A stretch of 64,000 nucleotides of DNA. It comes from Euborellia annulipes (taxonomy: Eukaryota; Arthropoda; Insecta; Dermaptera; Anisolabididae). The stretch covers positions 1-64,000 of the forward strand of contig JAKCPI010010857.1 of assembly GCA_023213315.1 (NCBI GenBank), given 5' to 3'. This document shows, one piece after another, positions 1 through 10,251 of this stretch (the first letter of the stretch is position 1; every line of letters starts with the position of its first letter). Below the pieces are notes generated by a model, which was given only the letters and a program-made list of their open reading frames with translations, was not told the DNA's origin and made no database searches. A program made the position numbers and the translations under genes.

Positions 1-345
1 AATGGCTGGTGGGTGGGAGTCTTTGGACCACCCTTTCAATGTTTGAATGCCCATGATATGTTTATAATAGACCTATTCCATTGATATAAACGGCCAATTC
101 AGCTGAGTTAGCATTCACAATGAGAAGGCTTTATTAAATACGATTCCATAAAATAAGATTTGTGTGTGGAAATGGAAATACCTCAAATTTCAAATTTATT
201 GGAAGTAAGAGAAATGAAAAGAGAGAAAGGATAAAAATTTTTTCTTTGTTTTTGCATTTTTTAAATTAAATTTCATAACTACAATGAAAAAAAAAATTAA
301 TATAAAGAATTTTTAATTTAATTTTGTTTTCAAATATATTTTGAG
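1..345. other. unannotated AT-rich sequence
   Basis: No reading frame, RNA gene or repeat boundary is recognised. The first 150 bases are less AT-rich than the rest, but nothing in them can be named. Confidence 0.5.
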
Positions 346-609
346 CATAGGCGTGGCCAGAAATTTTTTATGGGAGGGGGGGGTTTAAGGAAATTTTTTT
401 CTAGCATGTGAAAAATGTAAAGATTATTTTAGGGTATTATTATTAGAGTAAATTATTATATTTTACTTTCTCTTACCCTATATGAAATATAATTTGTACA
501 ATATTATGAGAATTTTAAATAGCTAGAAATGGCTTGAGTCTCGTGAGGGAGAGGTTTTGAACCTCAAACAACCGGGGGGGGGGGGGCCCCCAGGGAGACT
601 ACGCCTATG
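346..609. mobile_element. hAT-like MITE
   Basis: The ends are imperfect inverted repeats: CATAGGCGTGGCC on the left and the inverse of GACTACGCCTATG on the right. Poly-G/C tracts lie just inside both ends. The 8 bases outside each end are ATTTTGAG (338-345) and ATTACGAG (610-617), six of eight matching, as expected of an aged hAT target duplication. There is no transposase, so it is non-autonomous. A fragment of the R family head (TACTTTCTCTTACCC, about 463-477) sits inside. Confidence 0.6.
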
Positions 610-752
610 ATTACGAGATTTGATTTCTTTCTGGGCTTAAGAGATGTCCTTTTCTTTAACTAAAAGTATATTGCTGTTAAGCCCACCAATTATATTCATG
701 CAAAATGCGAAAAATGTTATTTATGTGTGCGAAGAAGTTTTTCAAAATTATA

Positions 753-873
753 TTAGGTCTGTTCGATTAAGCGTCCGGCGCATGCGTAGTGAGGAAGATC
801 ACATGCGCAGTAAGGAAAAGAAATACGCTTTTCTTTAATGCGCATGCGCCGGATACTTAATCGAAGAGACTAA
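753..873. mobile_element. short palindromic MITE
   Basis: A left arm with GTTCGATTAAGCGTCCGGCG is mirrored by a right arm with CCGGATACTTAATCGAAGAG, giving terminal inverted repeats of about 36 bp around a short core. The GC-rich CGCATGCGC segments stand out from the AT-rich surroundings. A 64-codon frame crossing the left arm is only a by-product. The superfamily is not determined. Confidence 0.5.
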
Positions 874-1240
874 TGTCTATCAATAAATTTAAAAAATGTC
901 GTCGGAGTCTAAATAGTATCAAACGCCGAAAAGGAATTTTCATAATTAATTTTATTTAGCCCCTTAAAGGACAAAGTGATTTAGTGATAAAATTTATTTA
1001 AACACCTCTCTAGGAAGAAAGATAAAATTCATTCTCCTTTAACTGCAATTTACTTGAAAAAACATCAGTATTGTTTACTTTTATATTAACATCCCGGAAT
1101 TATGGAATACTTCTCACGGTCATAATAATTTGAATTTCTTAAGAATATAGATGATTAATCAAAAAATATTTAGTCCGGAAGCCATAAAGATTGAGTTATA
1201 ATGAGTTGATAATTATTCATTTATTTGTTAGACTATATAT

Positions 1241-1804
1241 TGGGTTGAATAGCCGCGAGCAATTGTTGATTGTCACTTGGCATCCAAGATGGCTGGCGAT
1301 TCAAAGGTTGATGGCCTCCATCAGGTAACCAACCAATCAGAGAGTGGCGAGTGACAACAAGTAGCTAACTTCACACCGAATGAGGCCAGCAGTTTGTCAA
1401 TTACGTCAAAAAACAAAACAAACATCTCAAATGTCAGTTATTAATAGATGAGAGTTGAAAACTGGCGAGTTTTAATTAAATAGTAATTTTCTATTATTAA
1501 TTATTTTAAATAGAACTATTTTTTTAATCGCATTTGCGAGGGTTTTATAACTTGAATTAAATTAAAATTTCTCAATTTAATTTTCAACTACATCTTATTT
1601 CAAGCAAGTTATCTTCTCATCTTCTCTTTTTATAGACTCTAGTAACTCTTTTGCTTGCTAATTTCTTTCTAATCTTCCACCAAGTCGTATTCTTTATTGT
1701 TAAAGAGTTGTCATCTCTTGTTTATATTCTCTATTGTTCTCTACGTAATAGCGTTCGCAACAGAGCTTATTTGAATAAATCCATCTTGTCTCATTCAACT
1801 AACA
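1241..1804 (+). mobile_element. possible solo LTR
   Basis: The stretch opens with TGGGTTGAAT and closes with ATTCAACTAACA, so its ends are inverted and fit the TG...CA rule. The middle is less AT-rich than its flanks and includes a CCAATCAGAG box near 1333. An AATAAA-like signal lies near the end (about 1774). No matching 5-bp target duplication was found, so this is a weak call. An unrelated UTR or promoter region is an alternative. Confidence 0.2.
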
Positions 1805-2450
1805 GCAAAAGGTAATGTTAGGGGGTAAATTAGGAACATTTTCACAGTGTGTAGAGTATTTTCTATTCAATAAATAAAATTTAAAAAACAGCATTGTTAA
1901 TTTCTGCTTCAAGTTTAACAATACTGAAATAAAGGTTCCTTTATGCATAACATCGTCGAATTATAAAAACATTCCTAACAACAAAAAAGTCGACGAAAAA
2001 AACTCACCGAAAAAAAAAAACGCACCGAAAATTTTCTACGCCACTGCCCATGAGAGAAATATTACAAATCAAAGACCGTTTCATATTTTAAAAATCTTAA
2101 TTTAGCATCTAAATTTTTTAAAGATATAAAAATAAACTTTATGTTTTTATCTAATTGAATTAGAAGTAAAAAAGAGTTTCACTTTTGAAAATATTTTTTT
2201 ATTAAAATGAAAAGTTCTAAGTTCTACTTTCAAATGACCGATTTCAATAGAATAGTAAGTGAATTTTTTTCAAAGTAAATCAAATTTTAAATATAATCAA
2301 CTGATGTCAAACAAATAATTTAAATTGTTACGTGTTATTAAAAAAAAATTGTGTCAAGTGAATTAAAGAATGTATGATACTAGTAGGCCTACAGGAACTA
2401 CTGCAAAAATATATATTTGAAAATTCTATTTTTATTTATAAATAAAAAAA
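1805..2450. other. AT-rich sequence with a hAT end
   Basis: Mostly featureless. At 2022-2050 the segment ending CTACGCCACTGCCCATG looks like the right end of a hAT-like MITE whose left end is not recognised. Confidence 0.35.
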
Positions 2451-2572
2451 CTTGGCCTTCCGGTTGGCCTGGCCACAAGAATGAACAACAAACATCAAGA
2501 TCCGTGTTAAGCAATGCTTGAAATTGGGATAGGTGGCCCCCGAGAAACAAGACTGTAGGACGCCCGCCGCAA
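2451..2572 (+). pseudogene. possible 5S rRNA-derived sequence
   Basis: A GC-richer island contains segments in the order found in animal 5S rRNA: GATCCGTGTTAAGCAATG (compare the GATC...TTAAGCA region carrying the internal promoter), then TTGGGATAGGTGGCC, then GAGAAACAAGACTGTAGG. About a dozen bases of the middle seem missing and the 5' third is poorly matched. If real it is a diverged pseudogene or a SINE derived from 5S RNA, not a working gene. Judged by eye only. Confidence 0.3.
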
Positions 2573-3326
2573 GTCATCGATACAAATTAATTTCTAATAA
2601 ATATAATGTGTGAACAACAGCTATCTATTTAATTTAAACAAATAAGATCAAACAACTCTAAAACTCTACCAAAGGAAAAATGGTTGATTAAACAGCTGCA
2701 GAAGTCATGAATAAATTGATATTTTTTTTTAAATATTTATATGAAGAAGTTCGTTGGAAAACAAAAGACTTCAGTCCCTAGTGGTGCGAAAATTAAAAAA
2801 GATTTCATTAATAGAAAATATTTTGCTAATTAAATAGATAAATATATAGGCCTATAGATTATGAAAAAATTTCGAAATGTTGAGTAACACAAATTCATTA
2901 ATATAGGCCTTTAGGATTTTTAGAGGTTATCCTAGGAAATTAATTTCGTCACGCTTTATAGAAGAAAAATATATAGTTTTATAGGAAAAAAAAATATTAT
3001 TATTATTAGATACATGCAATAAGAAATCAAAATTATAGTATTTGAAGATTTCAGAATAATCAAAGATAAGTTGTTGTTTTCAAAACCCGATTCAAATATC
3101 TCTGGTTCAATTATTTTAAACAAACTCTGTGAGGCCCGGGCACCCTTCTTTTTATTAAAAAATGCTTATATATAAATGTATTTCTTTTTTTACGAATCAC
3201 ATTTAGGGATTACGTAACGCTTTAGGAAGGGGGTAGGGTTCTGGACTGAAAGTTACTAATTGTGACATGGGGGACCCGAGAGTTTCTCTAAGTGTGACAT
3301 CACAATTCAATGTTGAATTTATAAAA
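2573..3326. other. AT-rich intergenic sequence
   Basis: No gene is seen. A short GC-richer piece at 3205-3305 (GTAACGCTTTAGGAAGGGGG, then repeated GTGACAT motifs) resembles fragments of common arthropod interspersed repeats but cannot be assigned. Confidence 0.35.
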
Positions 3327-3921
3327 TTTTTACTTTCTCTTACCTCTACATATATGTTAATATATAGAGAGAGAAAGTATTGGATTCATGTCAAAAATTC
3401 GATGTCGAGATTTTGATGGATATACACGTTTTGAGGTCCCCTGAATCCAAAAAAAAGTGGTTTGCGCCACATGTTCTGTATGTCTGTCTGTGAACAAAAT
3501 ATCTCAAGAATGAAAAGAGCTAGGAGGTTCATTTTATATTTAAGTTAGGCTCCCCCATGGGACATGACACGAAGCTTTTGAACAAAATCGACCAAATAGT
3601 ACTAGTACTTTACTGATGCACTTTTTCAGTTTTTTTTCGATTTTCTCTAAATTGGCTCTAACAATTTTTTTTTTTTACATTCAAAAATCAATTATTTTTT
3701 AGTTTTTCTTTAAAATGTATATTCTCATTTTGTCATTGAAATCTTCTGAAGATCACTTTACTCTTGTTCTTCATAAGAAAGATAGGAATTTCTCATATGG
3801 TTGCTATGGTAACAAAATATAAATATTTTCCCATACTTATAAATTTTACATCATGAATTTTAATATGACGGCAGAAGCTAAATATATATCGACACAAAAA
3901 ATGGTCTCACAGCACACAACA
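3327..3921 (+). repeat. R-family repeat, copy 1
   Basis: A near full-length copy of the most frequent repeat in this window. It opens with TACTTTCTCTTACC and a short AT palindrome closing in GAGAGAAAGTATTGG. It runs through TTTGAGGTCCCCTGAATCC (3430s), the module AGTACTAGTACTTTACTGAT (about 3597) and TTGAAATCTTCTGAAGA. It ends near GACACAAAAAATGGTCTCAC, a worn form of the terminal hairpin. No frame is conserved between copies, so it is probably non-coding. Confidence 0.7.
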
Positions 3922-3944
3922 GGGGATAGTCAGGGAATATTCTA

Positions 3945-4040
3945 TGTTGTGATATAATGGGGGTGACGGGGGGGGGGGGGGGGGAGGACTAGAATATCGT
4001 CAAAAAAGGCGTGACCGAATATGTGGACGACCGCTTTTCT
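3945..4040. repeat. G-tract repeat fragment
   Basis: A run of about 18 G at 3968-3986 precedes GGCGTGACCGAATATGTGGA. The layout resembles the end of a non-autonomous DNA transposon. Partners were not found. Confidence 0.25.
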
Positions 4041-4275
4041 CAAAGGAAATATAGAAATTGGCCATATATAGGAAACGAATTATATATATAAATTTAAATG
4101 AATAGCAGATGTTGGCTGAAGAAAACATTTTTGGAAATAAAGAGGATGCAGTCACTAATTGGGATTCTCTTTAAAAGAATGTTTATAATTATTTTTAAAT
4201 ACAGGGTCAATTATAGGCTGCGTCCTCTTTCTTTCCAAATATATTAATATAGTATTGGCTAAATTTTAAAAATTC

Positions 4276-4329
4276 CAGACGGATGAGTCAAGGCTCCTAG
4301 CATCCCCCCCCCCCTTATAAACGCCCCTG
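4276..4329. mobile_element. hAT-like end fragment
   Basis: A poly-C tract followed by TATAAACGCCCCTG has the look of a hAT right terminus. A CAGACGG sequence 54 bases earlier could be a left terminus of a heavily deleted copy. The flanks show no convincing 8-bp duplication. Confidence 0.3.
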
Positions 4330-5180
4330 AATTAAAGAGATTTATCTTTTAAATCAAATGATTGTATAAAATAAGAAGTAAAGGTGATCTGAACCAGGAT
4401 ATTCTGATACGTTTCATAATATAGGCCTAAGTAAATAATTTCTTTTACTCATTCAAGTTGTTTATGTAAAATAAATAATTTTATCACGTAAAAACTCTTT
4501 CCATTAATAGTATTAATAAAGGCGCCTTCATAATTTCATTAATATTAAAAAAGTAGGTAACGATCCATAAATTACTAGTCTACTTTTTTTAACAAAAAAA
4601 AAAAAAAATTCAAATACAGTAAGCTCCAGTGCTCTATATTCTTTTTTTTGCCTCTCCCGTTCGTGCATTTAAGTCCCCAAGCTTACAAGCGTAACGAATG
4701 AAAAAAAATTCCTTTTTACTTTTTTTTTTTACTTATTCTGTTGATAATTAAATGAAGGTCACGTCATAGAGTTGTTTTCATGGAAATATTAATCGCAAAT
4801 CATCATATATTTTTGAGTCGATTTAATTCTAAATTACTTGCAATGACTTTTGCAAGATATTTCTCTTTTTTTTAATATATACAATTAATGTACTAAATTA
4901 AGCATGTATGGTTTATTTACATAAGAATATGAACATATTTCGAATGAAGATCATCAACGAGATATGAAATCAAAATAATTTCATTAAATTATATAATTTT
5001 TGTAAATTATTATGAAGATTACTTTCATTGCATTTAATATATATAAATAAAATTGCAATTGCCCTCATTTTTGTCTTTCTTAAATTTGTTCACCTCTATA
5101 ATTTTTCATAACACAAGAAATTATAGATAGATCCCACTCAAAAATATGATTTATAAATGGGCTAAATTCATTGTTATATA
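4330..5180. other. AT-rich intergenic sequence
   Basis: No gene, RNA or repeat boundary is recognised in this stretch. Confidence 0.5.
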
Positions 5181-5239
5181 TAGGTTATATTTAGTTCCGG
5201 GATGATCTAGCTGGAGCTCGAGGTCTTTTTTTGTTATTT

Positions 5240-5570
5240 TATTTTTTTGATAAAATTGGAAAAACTAAAAAAGTACATCAGTAAAGTACTAATTCTCGAA
5301 GTTTTCCCAAAAGCGAGATCTAGCTCAATTTCAAAGTGGTACCGAGAATAGTATATATTTAAATATTTGAAAGAAATCACTATAGCGTATTTTCTGAAAA
5401 TTTGAAAAAACTAAAAAAGTACTTCACTAAAGTAGTAGTAGGCCTACTCCAAGTTTCCCAAAAATGAGCCCTAATGCAATTTGTTTTGATTACAGGAAAT
5501 GGTATAGTATATCTAAAATTTGAAAGAAATAATTAACGCGAATTTTGTGAAAAGTGGAAAAACTAAAAAT
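5240..5570 (+). repeat. tandem-like units of the AGTACT module
   Basis: Two to three diverged units of about 150 bp repeat the order AAAACTAAAAAAGTAC, CAGTAAAGTACTA, then CCCAAAAGCGAG, then TAGTATATATTTAAA. The same unit continues after the transposon insertion (7190-7310) and recurs at 44800-45170 and, inverted, at 40400-40640. Non-coding. Confidence 0.6.
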
Positions 5571-5774
5571 ATACAATGAGCGCCACAATTGAATCGTTTA
5601 TTTCAGAAACCACCTAAGGGACAAAATTTCAAAAAATGTGTTTTTGGTGCTAATGTACAATTTAAAGGTAAATACATCTTTTAGTGCCGAAATAACCAAT
5701 GTTCCTCATCAGCAATGCTATTTGGCAGCCTTGAAAATAATCCGTTTATTTCAGAAAGAACCCAAGCGCCGTCG

Positions 5775-6342
5775 CTTAGGTTCTTTCTGCGGTAAATTTC
5801 ACTCATGCCCTGTAGAAATCACGTGTTTTGTGACTCGCATCCTTCGCTTAGGTTCTTTCTGCAGTAAATTTCACTCGTGCCCTGTAGACATCACGTGTTT
5901 TGTGACTCGCATCCTTCGCTTAGGTTCTTTCTGCAGTAAATTTCACTCGTGCCCTGTAGACATCACGTGTTTTGTGACTCGCATCCTTCGCTTAGGTTCT
6001 TTCTGCAGTAAATTTCACTCATGCCCTGTAGACATCACGTGTTTTGTGACTCGCAGCCGTCGCTTAGGTTCTTTCTGCAGTAAATTTCACTCATGCCCTG
6101 TAGACATCACGTGTTTTGTGACTCGCAGCCGTCGCTTAGGTTCTTTCTGCAGTAAATTTCACTCGTGCCCTGTAGACATCACGTGTTTTGTGACTCGCAG
6201 CCTTCGCTTAGGTTCTTTCTGCAGTAAATTTCACTCGTGCCCTGTAGACATCACGTGTTTTGTGACTCGCAGCCTTCGCTTAGGTTCTTTCTGCAGTAAA
6301 TTTCACTCGTGCCATGTAGACATCACGTGTTTTGTGACTCGG
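5775..6342 (+). repeat. eight 72-bp tandem units
   Basis: CTTAGGTTCTTTCTG recurs exactly every 72 bp at 5775, 5847, 5919, 5991, 6063, 6135, 6207 and 6279. Each unit also carries ATCACGTGTTTTGTGACTCG. Because 72 is a multiple of three, a 242-codon frame (5638-6366) stays open through the array and would encode a 24-residue repeat. Nothing else supports a protein. The 15-bp motif matches the inner part of the right terminal repeat (6969-6983) at 14 of 15 positions, so a binding-site array is more likely. Confidence 0.75.
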
Positions 6343-6451
6343 TGGTTTGATTCAAAGGTTACCTAACACTGAGTAGTTAGTTTTCGTGAGTTTTCGATGA
6401 AAATTAGGTGTTATTTTGTTGTTTATTATTGCATTATATAGTTCTTAAGCC

Positions 6452-6604
6452 ATGTCGGATAGTTCAGATGATGAACCTATTCCCAGGCGTAGGCGTGGTG
6501 TTGTGCACGAAGAAAAATACAAACGGAACATTATTCGGAATGCTAGGCTCAAAGGACTGCAGTACGTCTCTGTATATACGCTGTTGTATATAGACATATT
6601 GTAG
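6452..6604 (+). pseudogene. 50-codon frame, possible first exon
   Basis: The frame starts MSDSSDDEPIPRRRRG and continues with a basic stretch ending ARLKGLQYVS before a hydrophobic tail and a TAG stop. The acidic-then-arginine-rich start followed by a KRNxIRNARLKGxxYV-like segment reminds me of the N-termini of a large group of uncharacterised arthropod proteins. That resemblance is from memory and unproven. It lies inside a non-autonomous inverted-repeat element just downstream of the 72-bp array, where a promoter would be expected. I infer that it is the surviving first exon of an autonomous parent or a captured host exon, cut off after about residue 40. Confidence 0.35.
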
Positions 6605-7189
6605 CGTGTAGTCTACTTGTATTTTTCGATGTAGGCATAGTAAAAGTCTTTTTTATACTTAAGTGTGTCTTTTTATACTTAAGTGTGTCTGTTACTTATC
6701 TTTGATACCAAAACAGGTAAAAATTAATGGTTTGACTTAATTTCAATAATAAATTTTAAAAAATCACTCGTTTATTTCAGAAACCACCTAAGTGCAATTT
6801 TTTCAAAAATTAATTACTCAAAAACTTAAAGGAAAAAAAATAATTTTTTAAATAGATTATCCCAATAGCATGTTTATGATTTGATAAAAAAATATTTGAA
6901 GTAGACTAGACCTACACTTAAGCTGCAAAAGAGTTTTTTTTAGTTTTCCGAAAGTTGAAAAAAACGCACTTAGGTGCTTTCTGAAATAAACGATTCAATT
7001 AAGTCCCCACCTGATAGTAAAGCTATCAGTATATGGTATAGAATATGATGTATAGTGAAATAATTTTAATGACTGAAAAGGTAAAACGTAAAATCTGGTA
7101 CAGATGATTTTATTTTACTTTTTCAAATTTAAAATTATTTTACCATATACATAAGCTATCAGGTGGGGACTTAATTGTGGCGCTCACTA

Positions 7190-7334
7190 TACATCAGTAA
7201 AGTACTAAAACAAAAACTTTCCCAAATACAAGACAGCTTAATGTTATATTGGCACAGAAAATAGTATATATTTAAAATTTTGAAAAAAATCGTTTTAGCC
7301 GTTTAGAGAGCTGATGTGCTTACAAACAAACATA
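7190..7334 (+). repeat. continuation of AGTACT-module unit
   Basis: Resumes the repeat interrupted at 5571: CATCAGTAAAGTACTAAAAC, then CCCAAATACAAGAC and TAGTATATATTTAAAATTTTG. Confidence 0.6.
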
Positions 7335-7918
7335 GGGGAGAGGGGGGGACATTGGGACACGAGGCACATTGGGACAGTCGAATTTTAGCGCTACTAAATG
7401 TAAAGTTAGATTGTACTCTTTGACCATTAGTGTGTATTAAGTACCCATTTTATTATAGAAAAATTTTAACAGCGTCAAGCTACGCCATAGCTAGTTACAC
7501 GTTGCTACATCATATTTGTCCTGCGTTGTAAAAAAATCGGAAATCGTTTGAGGTCGATTATTTTCCATATGAACGTTTGAATTAAGACAGTTGAAATATT
7601 AGAGATAAGTGTACTTGTTTATTCTTACTATTTCGGTACATGCAGATGTAATTATTTATTTTAGCTATTTGTATAGCCTCATTTTGTTTATAAACATGAT
7701 TGAGGTAGATTGGGACATCTAGCGAGAGGCACATGTGGACACTAATAAATAAGAAATTATATATAATATTTAAGATATTATATTGTGTATATTGTGGACA
7801 GGGCCGCAGACAGACTTGACGGGCCCCTGGGCTACTTACTAATATAGCCCCCTCCCCCCCCAAAAAAAAAAAAAAATATTTTTTGTATTTATGTATTTTT
7901 TTTTTCTCTTTTTTTAAG

Positions 7919-7992
7919 TGAATCGTTTATTTCAGAAACCACCTAAGCGACAAAATTTCAAATCATGTGTTTTTGGTGCTACTGAACAATTA
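7919..7992 (+). repeat. detached end of the 72-bp-array element
   Basis: GAATCGTTTATTTCAGAAAC and then ATGTGTTTTTGGTGCTA match the left 70 bases of the element at 5591. No right end follows, so it is a truncated relic. Confidence 0.6.
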
Positions 7993-8047
7993 CACAACAG
8001 CTAAGAGTGAACAGATAAAACTGCGTTGGCTGTTTTAATATATCTAC

Positions 8048-8996
8048 CAGTGGCGTATTCAGGGGGGGGGCAGGGGGCCGCCCCCCCCAAAGCCTTCTCT
8101 AAAACAAAAAAATACCTATTGTTTTCCCTAATGATTTTTTTTTTTAATAATTATTTTATGAACTCATAAATTCTAAAATCTAACAAAAAAAACTTATAAA
8201 TAATTGAAAAAATCTCTAATATTTACGAATTTTGTATTAAAATTATTTTTTATTTCAAGAAATTTTTTTTTTTTATTTGTTTCTTATTTATAATTAGAAA
8301 CCGGACAAAAAAGCATAAAAAAATGGAAAAAAAGTGCTTAAAAAAGCATAAAAAACTTGAATAAAAAGTTGTTAAATAATATAAGTTGAAAAAAAGCATC
8401 TAATAACAATTTTTACTCATACCAATGGCGTATACAATTTTTTTTTTAAAGAAACTAAATTTATTCCGCCCCACCCTGCGAAAATTTTTTTTTTTGCGGA
8501 ACCAAATTTTTTTTTTTGCGGAACCAAATTTTTTCACCCTGCGGAAAAAAATTTTTTTACAGGGATATATTTTTTCACACTGCGGGGTTTTTGGAAAATT
8601 TGGGGGGGGGGCGCCCCCCCCTTATATACGTCCTTGGTGTATGCGTGTGTGAATGGGAAAAAAAGTTTTTTAATAAAAAAAAAAAAAAAAATTATAAATA
8701 TTCGTAAAATAAGTTCAAATAAGCACGAAAGGGAAAAAAAAGCATGAAAACTCAAAAAAAGCATAAAAAATGCAATCTCAATGCGCTTAGTTTTTCCTAA
8801 TTCGTATAGAAATTAAATATCTAATGGTTGCTTATAAAATTCAGCAATAAGCATTTTGCTTAAAATCCGGTCTCTATTTATATGTAATTATTATATTATC
8901 TAAAAAAAATTTCTCCACTTTAAGTTTCTTGGAGAAGGGGGGGGGGGTTCATAAAACTTTTGCCCCCCCCAAGCAGAAATCCTGGCTACGCTACTG
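8048..8996. mobile_element. hAT-like element with nested pieces
   Basis: The left terminus CAGTGGCGTATTCAGG is mirrored by CCTGGCTACGCTACTG. The flanks ATATCTAC (8040-8047) and ATACCTAG (8997-9004) agree at six of eight positions. Poly-G/C tracts lie inside both ends. A second hAT-like unit (CAATGGCGTATAC...ATACGTCCTTG, 8423-8636) and a SINE tail are nested within. The segment at 8795-8885 ending AAAATCCGGTCTCTA recurs at 58490-58585. Confidence 0.55.
8637..8692 (+). repeat. SINE tail fragment
   Basis: GTGTATGCGTGTGTGAATGG followed by a run of A and GTTTTTTAATAAAA matches the 3' tail of the tRNA-derived SINE family. The head is missing. Confidence 0.4.
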
Positions 8997-9107
8997 ATAC
9001 CTAGGGTAACAAAATTGTTTAAAATAATAAAACTGCATTATTATTTACACTTTAGATTAAAATTAGACATACAATGAAAATGAAAAGGGGGGGGGGGGGG
9101 TGTTAGA

Positions 9108-9154
9108 CAGCCTCCAGAAAGGGGCGATGGGCCAAAAAAGGTTGGGAACCACTG
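9108..9154. mobile_element. 47-bp deleted hAT remnant
   Basis: CAGCCTCCAG starts the piece and GGTTGGGAACCACTG, a typical hAT terminus, ends it. TGTTAGA occurs immediately on both sides (9101-9107, 9155-9161), which supports an intact insertion that lost its interior. Confidence 0.55.
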
Positions 9155-9458
9155 TGTTAGATTGTGCCACCTTTATTCACCAAATTATTTTTTTAGAACA
9201 AAAGAAATTGGTTTTGTCCACATCTGCCTCTTCACTGTCCAAATCTACCTCACCCAAGAGGCACATTGGGACAATTTGGATTTTTTGGAAAATTGCAAAA
9301 ATCTAATTAATCTATTGGTGAATAAGCGCTAAGCCTATGGCAATAGATAGTGCATTTATCAGTGTTAACAACATAACATTAAATGCTCAATAATATTGAA
9401 AGACAAACTATACACAGCTAATTTTATTTGTACTGTCCCAATGTCCCGCCCTCTCCCC

Positions 9459-10053
9459 TACATTGCTAGTTTATAAGATATTGAAAAATTTGCTTTTTGT
9501 TCCATGACAAATCAAATATCTTCTTGAAAAGGCTATAATTATAATGTTTTGATGATATTCATATATTTTTAAGGTAATAAAACTTTTATATTTTATGTTA
9601 ATTAAATGAGATATATGATAACACGCAGCATGATGGATTTAATGTTGGTTTCTGTGTGTGATATAATATTTTGATTAATTGCGTCATATATTATTTTAAA
9701 GTAGCTAGTCTATGTGTAAAAAAAAATATATATATATTTATATAAAAAAATATTTTTACAACTTGTCATTTGGTATCATGATGTCCTGCGTGAGAATTTT
9801 AAAATTGTGAAATAAACTGTGTGAAATATTTATTTTTCTCTATTCTCGTTGTAGGTCAAGTGACAAAACAAAGCAACTTTTTGCTTGTTTTAGACCCCCA
9901 CCCTTAACATTAATAATAAATATATTAAAAAATAATTGAGAGTATTTTATTATTATTACTGAATATCTGATAAAAACCAATCAAATTATTTTTTAATTTT
10001 TGAGATTTTTATCGTTCAAAATGCTAATAGGATAAGTATGTAAATTTTCTAAT
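9459..10053. other. AT-rich intergenic sequence
   Basis: No gene or recognised repeat; includes a short TATA-rich run at 9725-9760. Confidence 0.5.
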
Positions 10054-10072
10054 CAGTTATTGGTTTGTTTGT

Positions 10073-10240
10073 TTTTTTTTTTTTTTTTTTTATTTTTTTT
10101 AAACATTCACACTTTTTTCTCATTCACACTCACACTCACACACACATTCATACAGTCTTTTCGGCAACTTAGGCCATTTAAGACTTTGACGATAACCGTT
10201 GTAATTAATATATCAATTTGGGGTTCAGGCATTTCTATTT
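10073..10240 (-). mobile_element. tRNA-derived SINE, head-truncated
   Basis: The minus-strand copy has its A-tail as poly-T at 10073-10098, the CACACTCACACTCACA tail region, then GTCTTTTCGGCAACTTAGG and the palindromic core. It stops before the tRNA-like head. CAGTTATTGGTT (10054-10065) and CAGTTATTAGTT (10241-10252) form its target duplication. Confidence 0.8.
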
Positions 10241-10251
10241 CAGTTATTAGT

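Larger units (their letters stand above)
5591..6996. mobile_element. inverted-repeat element with 72-bp array (inner)
   Basis: The terminal inverted repeat is GAATCGTTTATTTCAGAAA followed by CCACCTAAG on the left. The right end is its inverse, with GCACC for CCACC. AATT borders both sides (5587-5590, 6997-7000), probably a 4-bp target duplication. Inside are eight 72-bp tandem units, a 50-codon frame at 6452-6604 and an extra direct copy of the terminal repeat at about 6768-6792. A detached copy of the left end lies at 7919-7992. The superfamily was not recognised; no transposase catalytic region is present. Confidence 0.65.
5574..7189. mobile_element. TA-flanked mariner-like element (outer)
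   Basis: The left end AATGAGCGCCACAATT is mirrored by the right end AATTGTGGCGCTCACT. Both sit next to TA (5572-5573, 7190-7191). The flanks join to restore the AGTACT-module repeat (AAAACTAAAAAT plus CATCAGTAAAGTAC), which shows the insertion point directly. The ends resemble those of the 200-bp CAGTGAGG elements at 11148, 31033 and 40235. Its left half was later split by another element at 5591-6996. Confidence 0.7.
7335..9458. mobile_element. TA-flanked element with GGGGAGAG ends
   Basis: The left end is GGGGAGAGGGGGGGACATTG. The right end is the inverse of GGGGAGAGGGCGGGACATTG. Both are bordered by TA (7333-7334, 9459-9460). A subterminal phrase like AGGCACATTGGGACA recurs near 7360, 7730 and 9260. 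No transposase frame is seen. Later insertions fill the middle: a hAT left end near 7799, a terminal-repeat fragment at 7919-7992, a hAT MITE at 8048-8996 and a mini-hAT at 9108-9154. A related end, GCCCCAGTCTCCCCTA, is at about 38792-38807. Confidence 0.65.

Noticed and set aside
5638..6366. 242-codon frame with a 24-residue cysteine-containing repeat
   Set aside because: It is open only because the 72-bp tandem unit is a multiple of three; there is no signal sequence, Kozak support or relative, and the DNA motif matches a terminal repeat.
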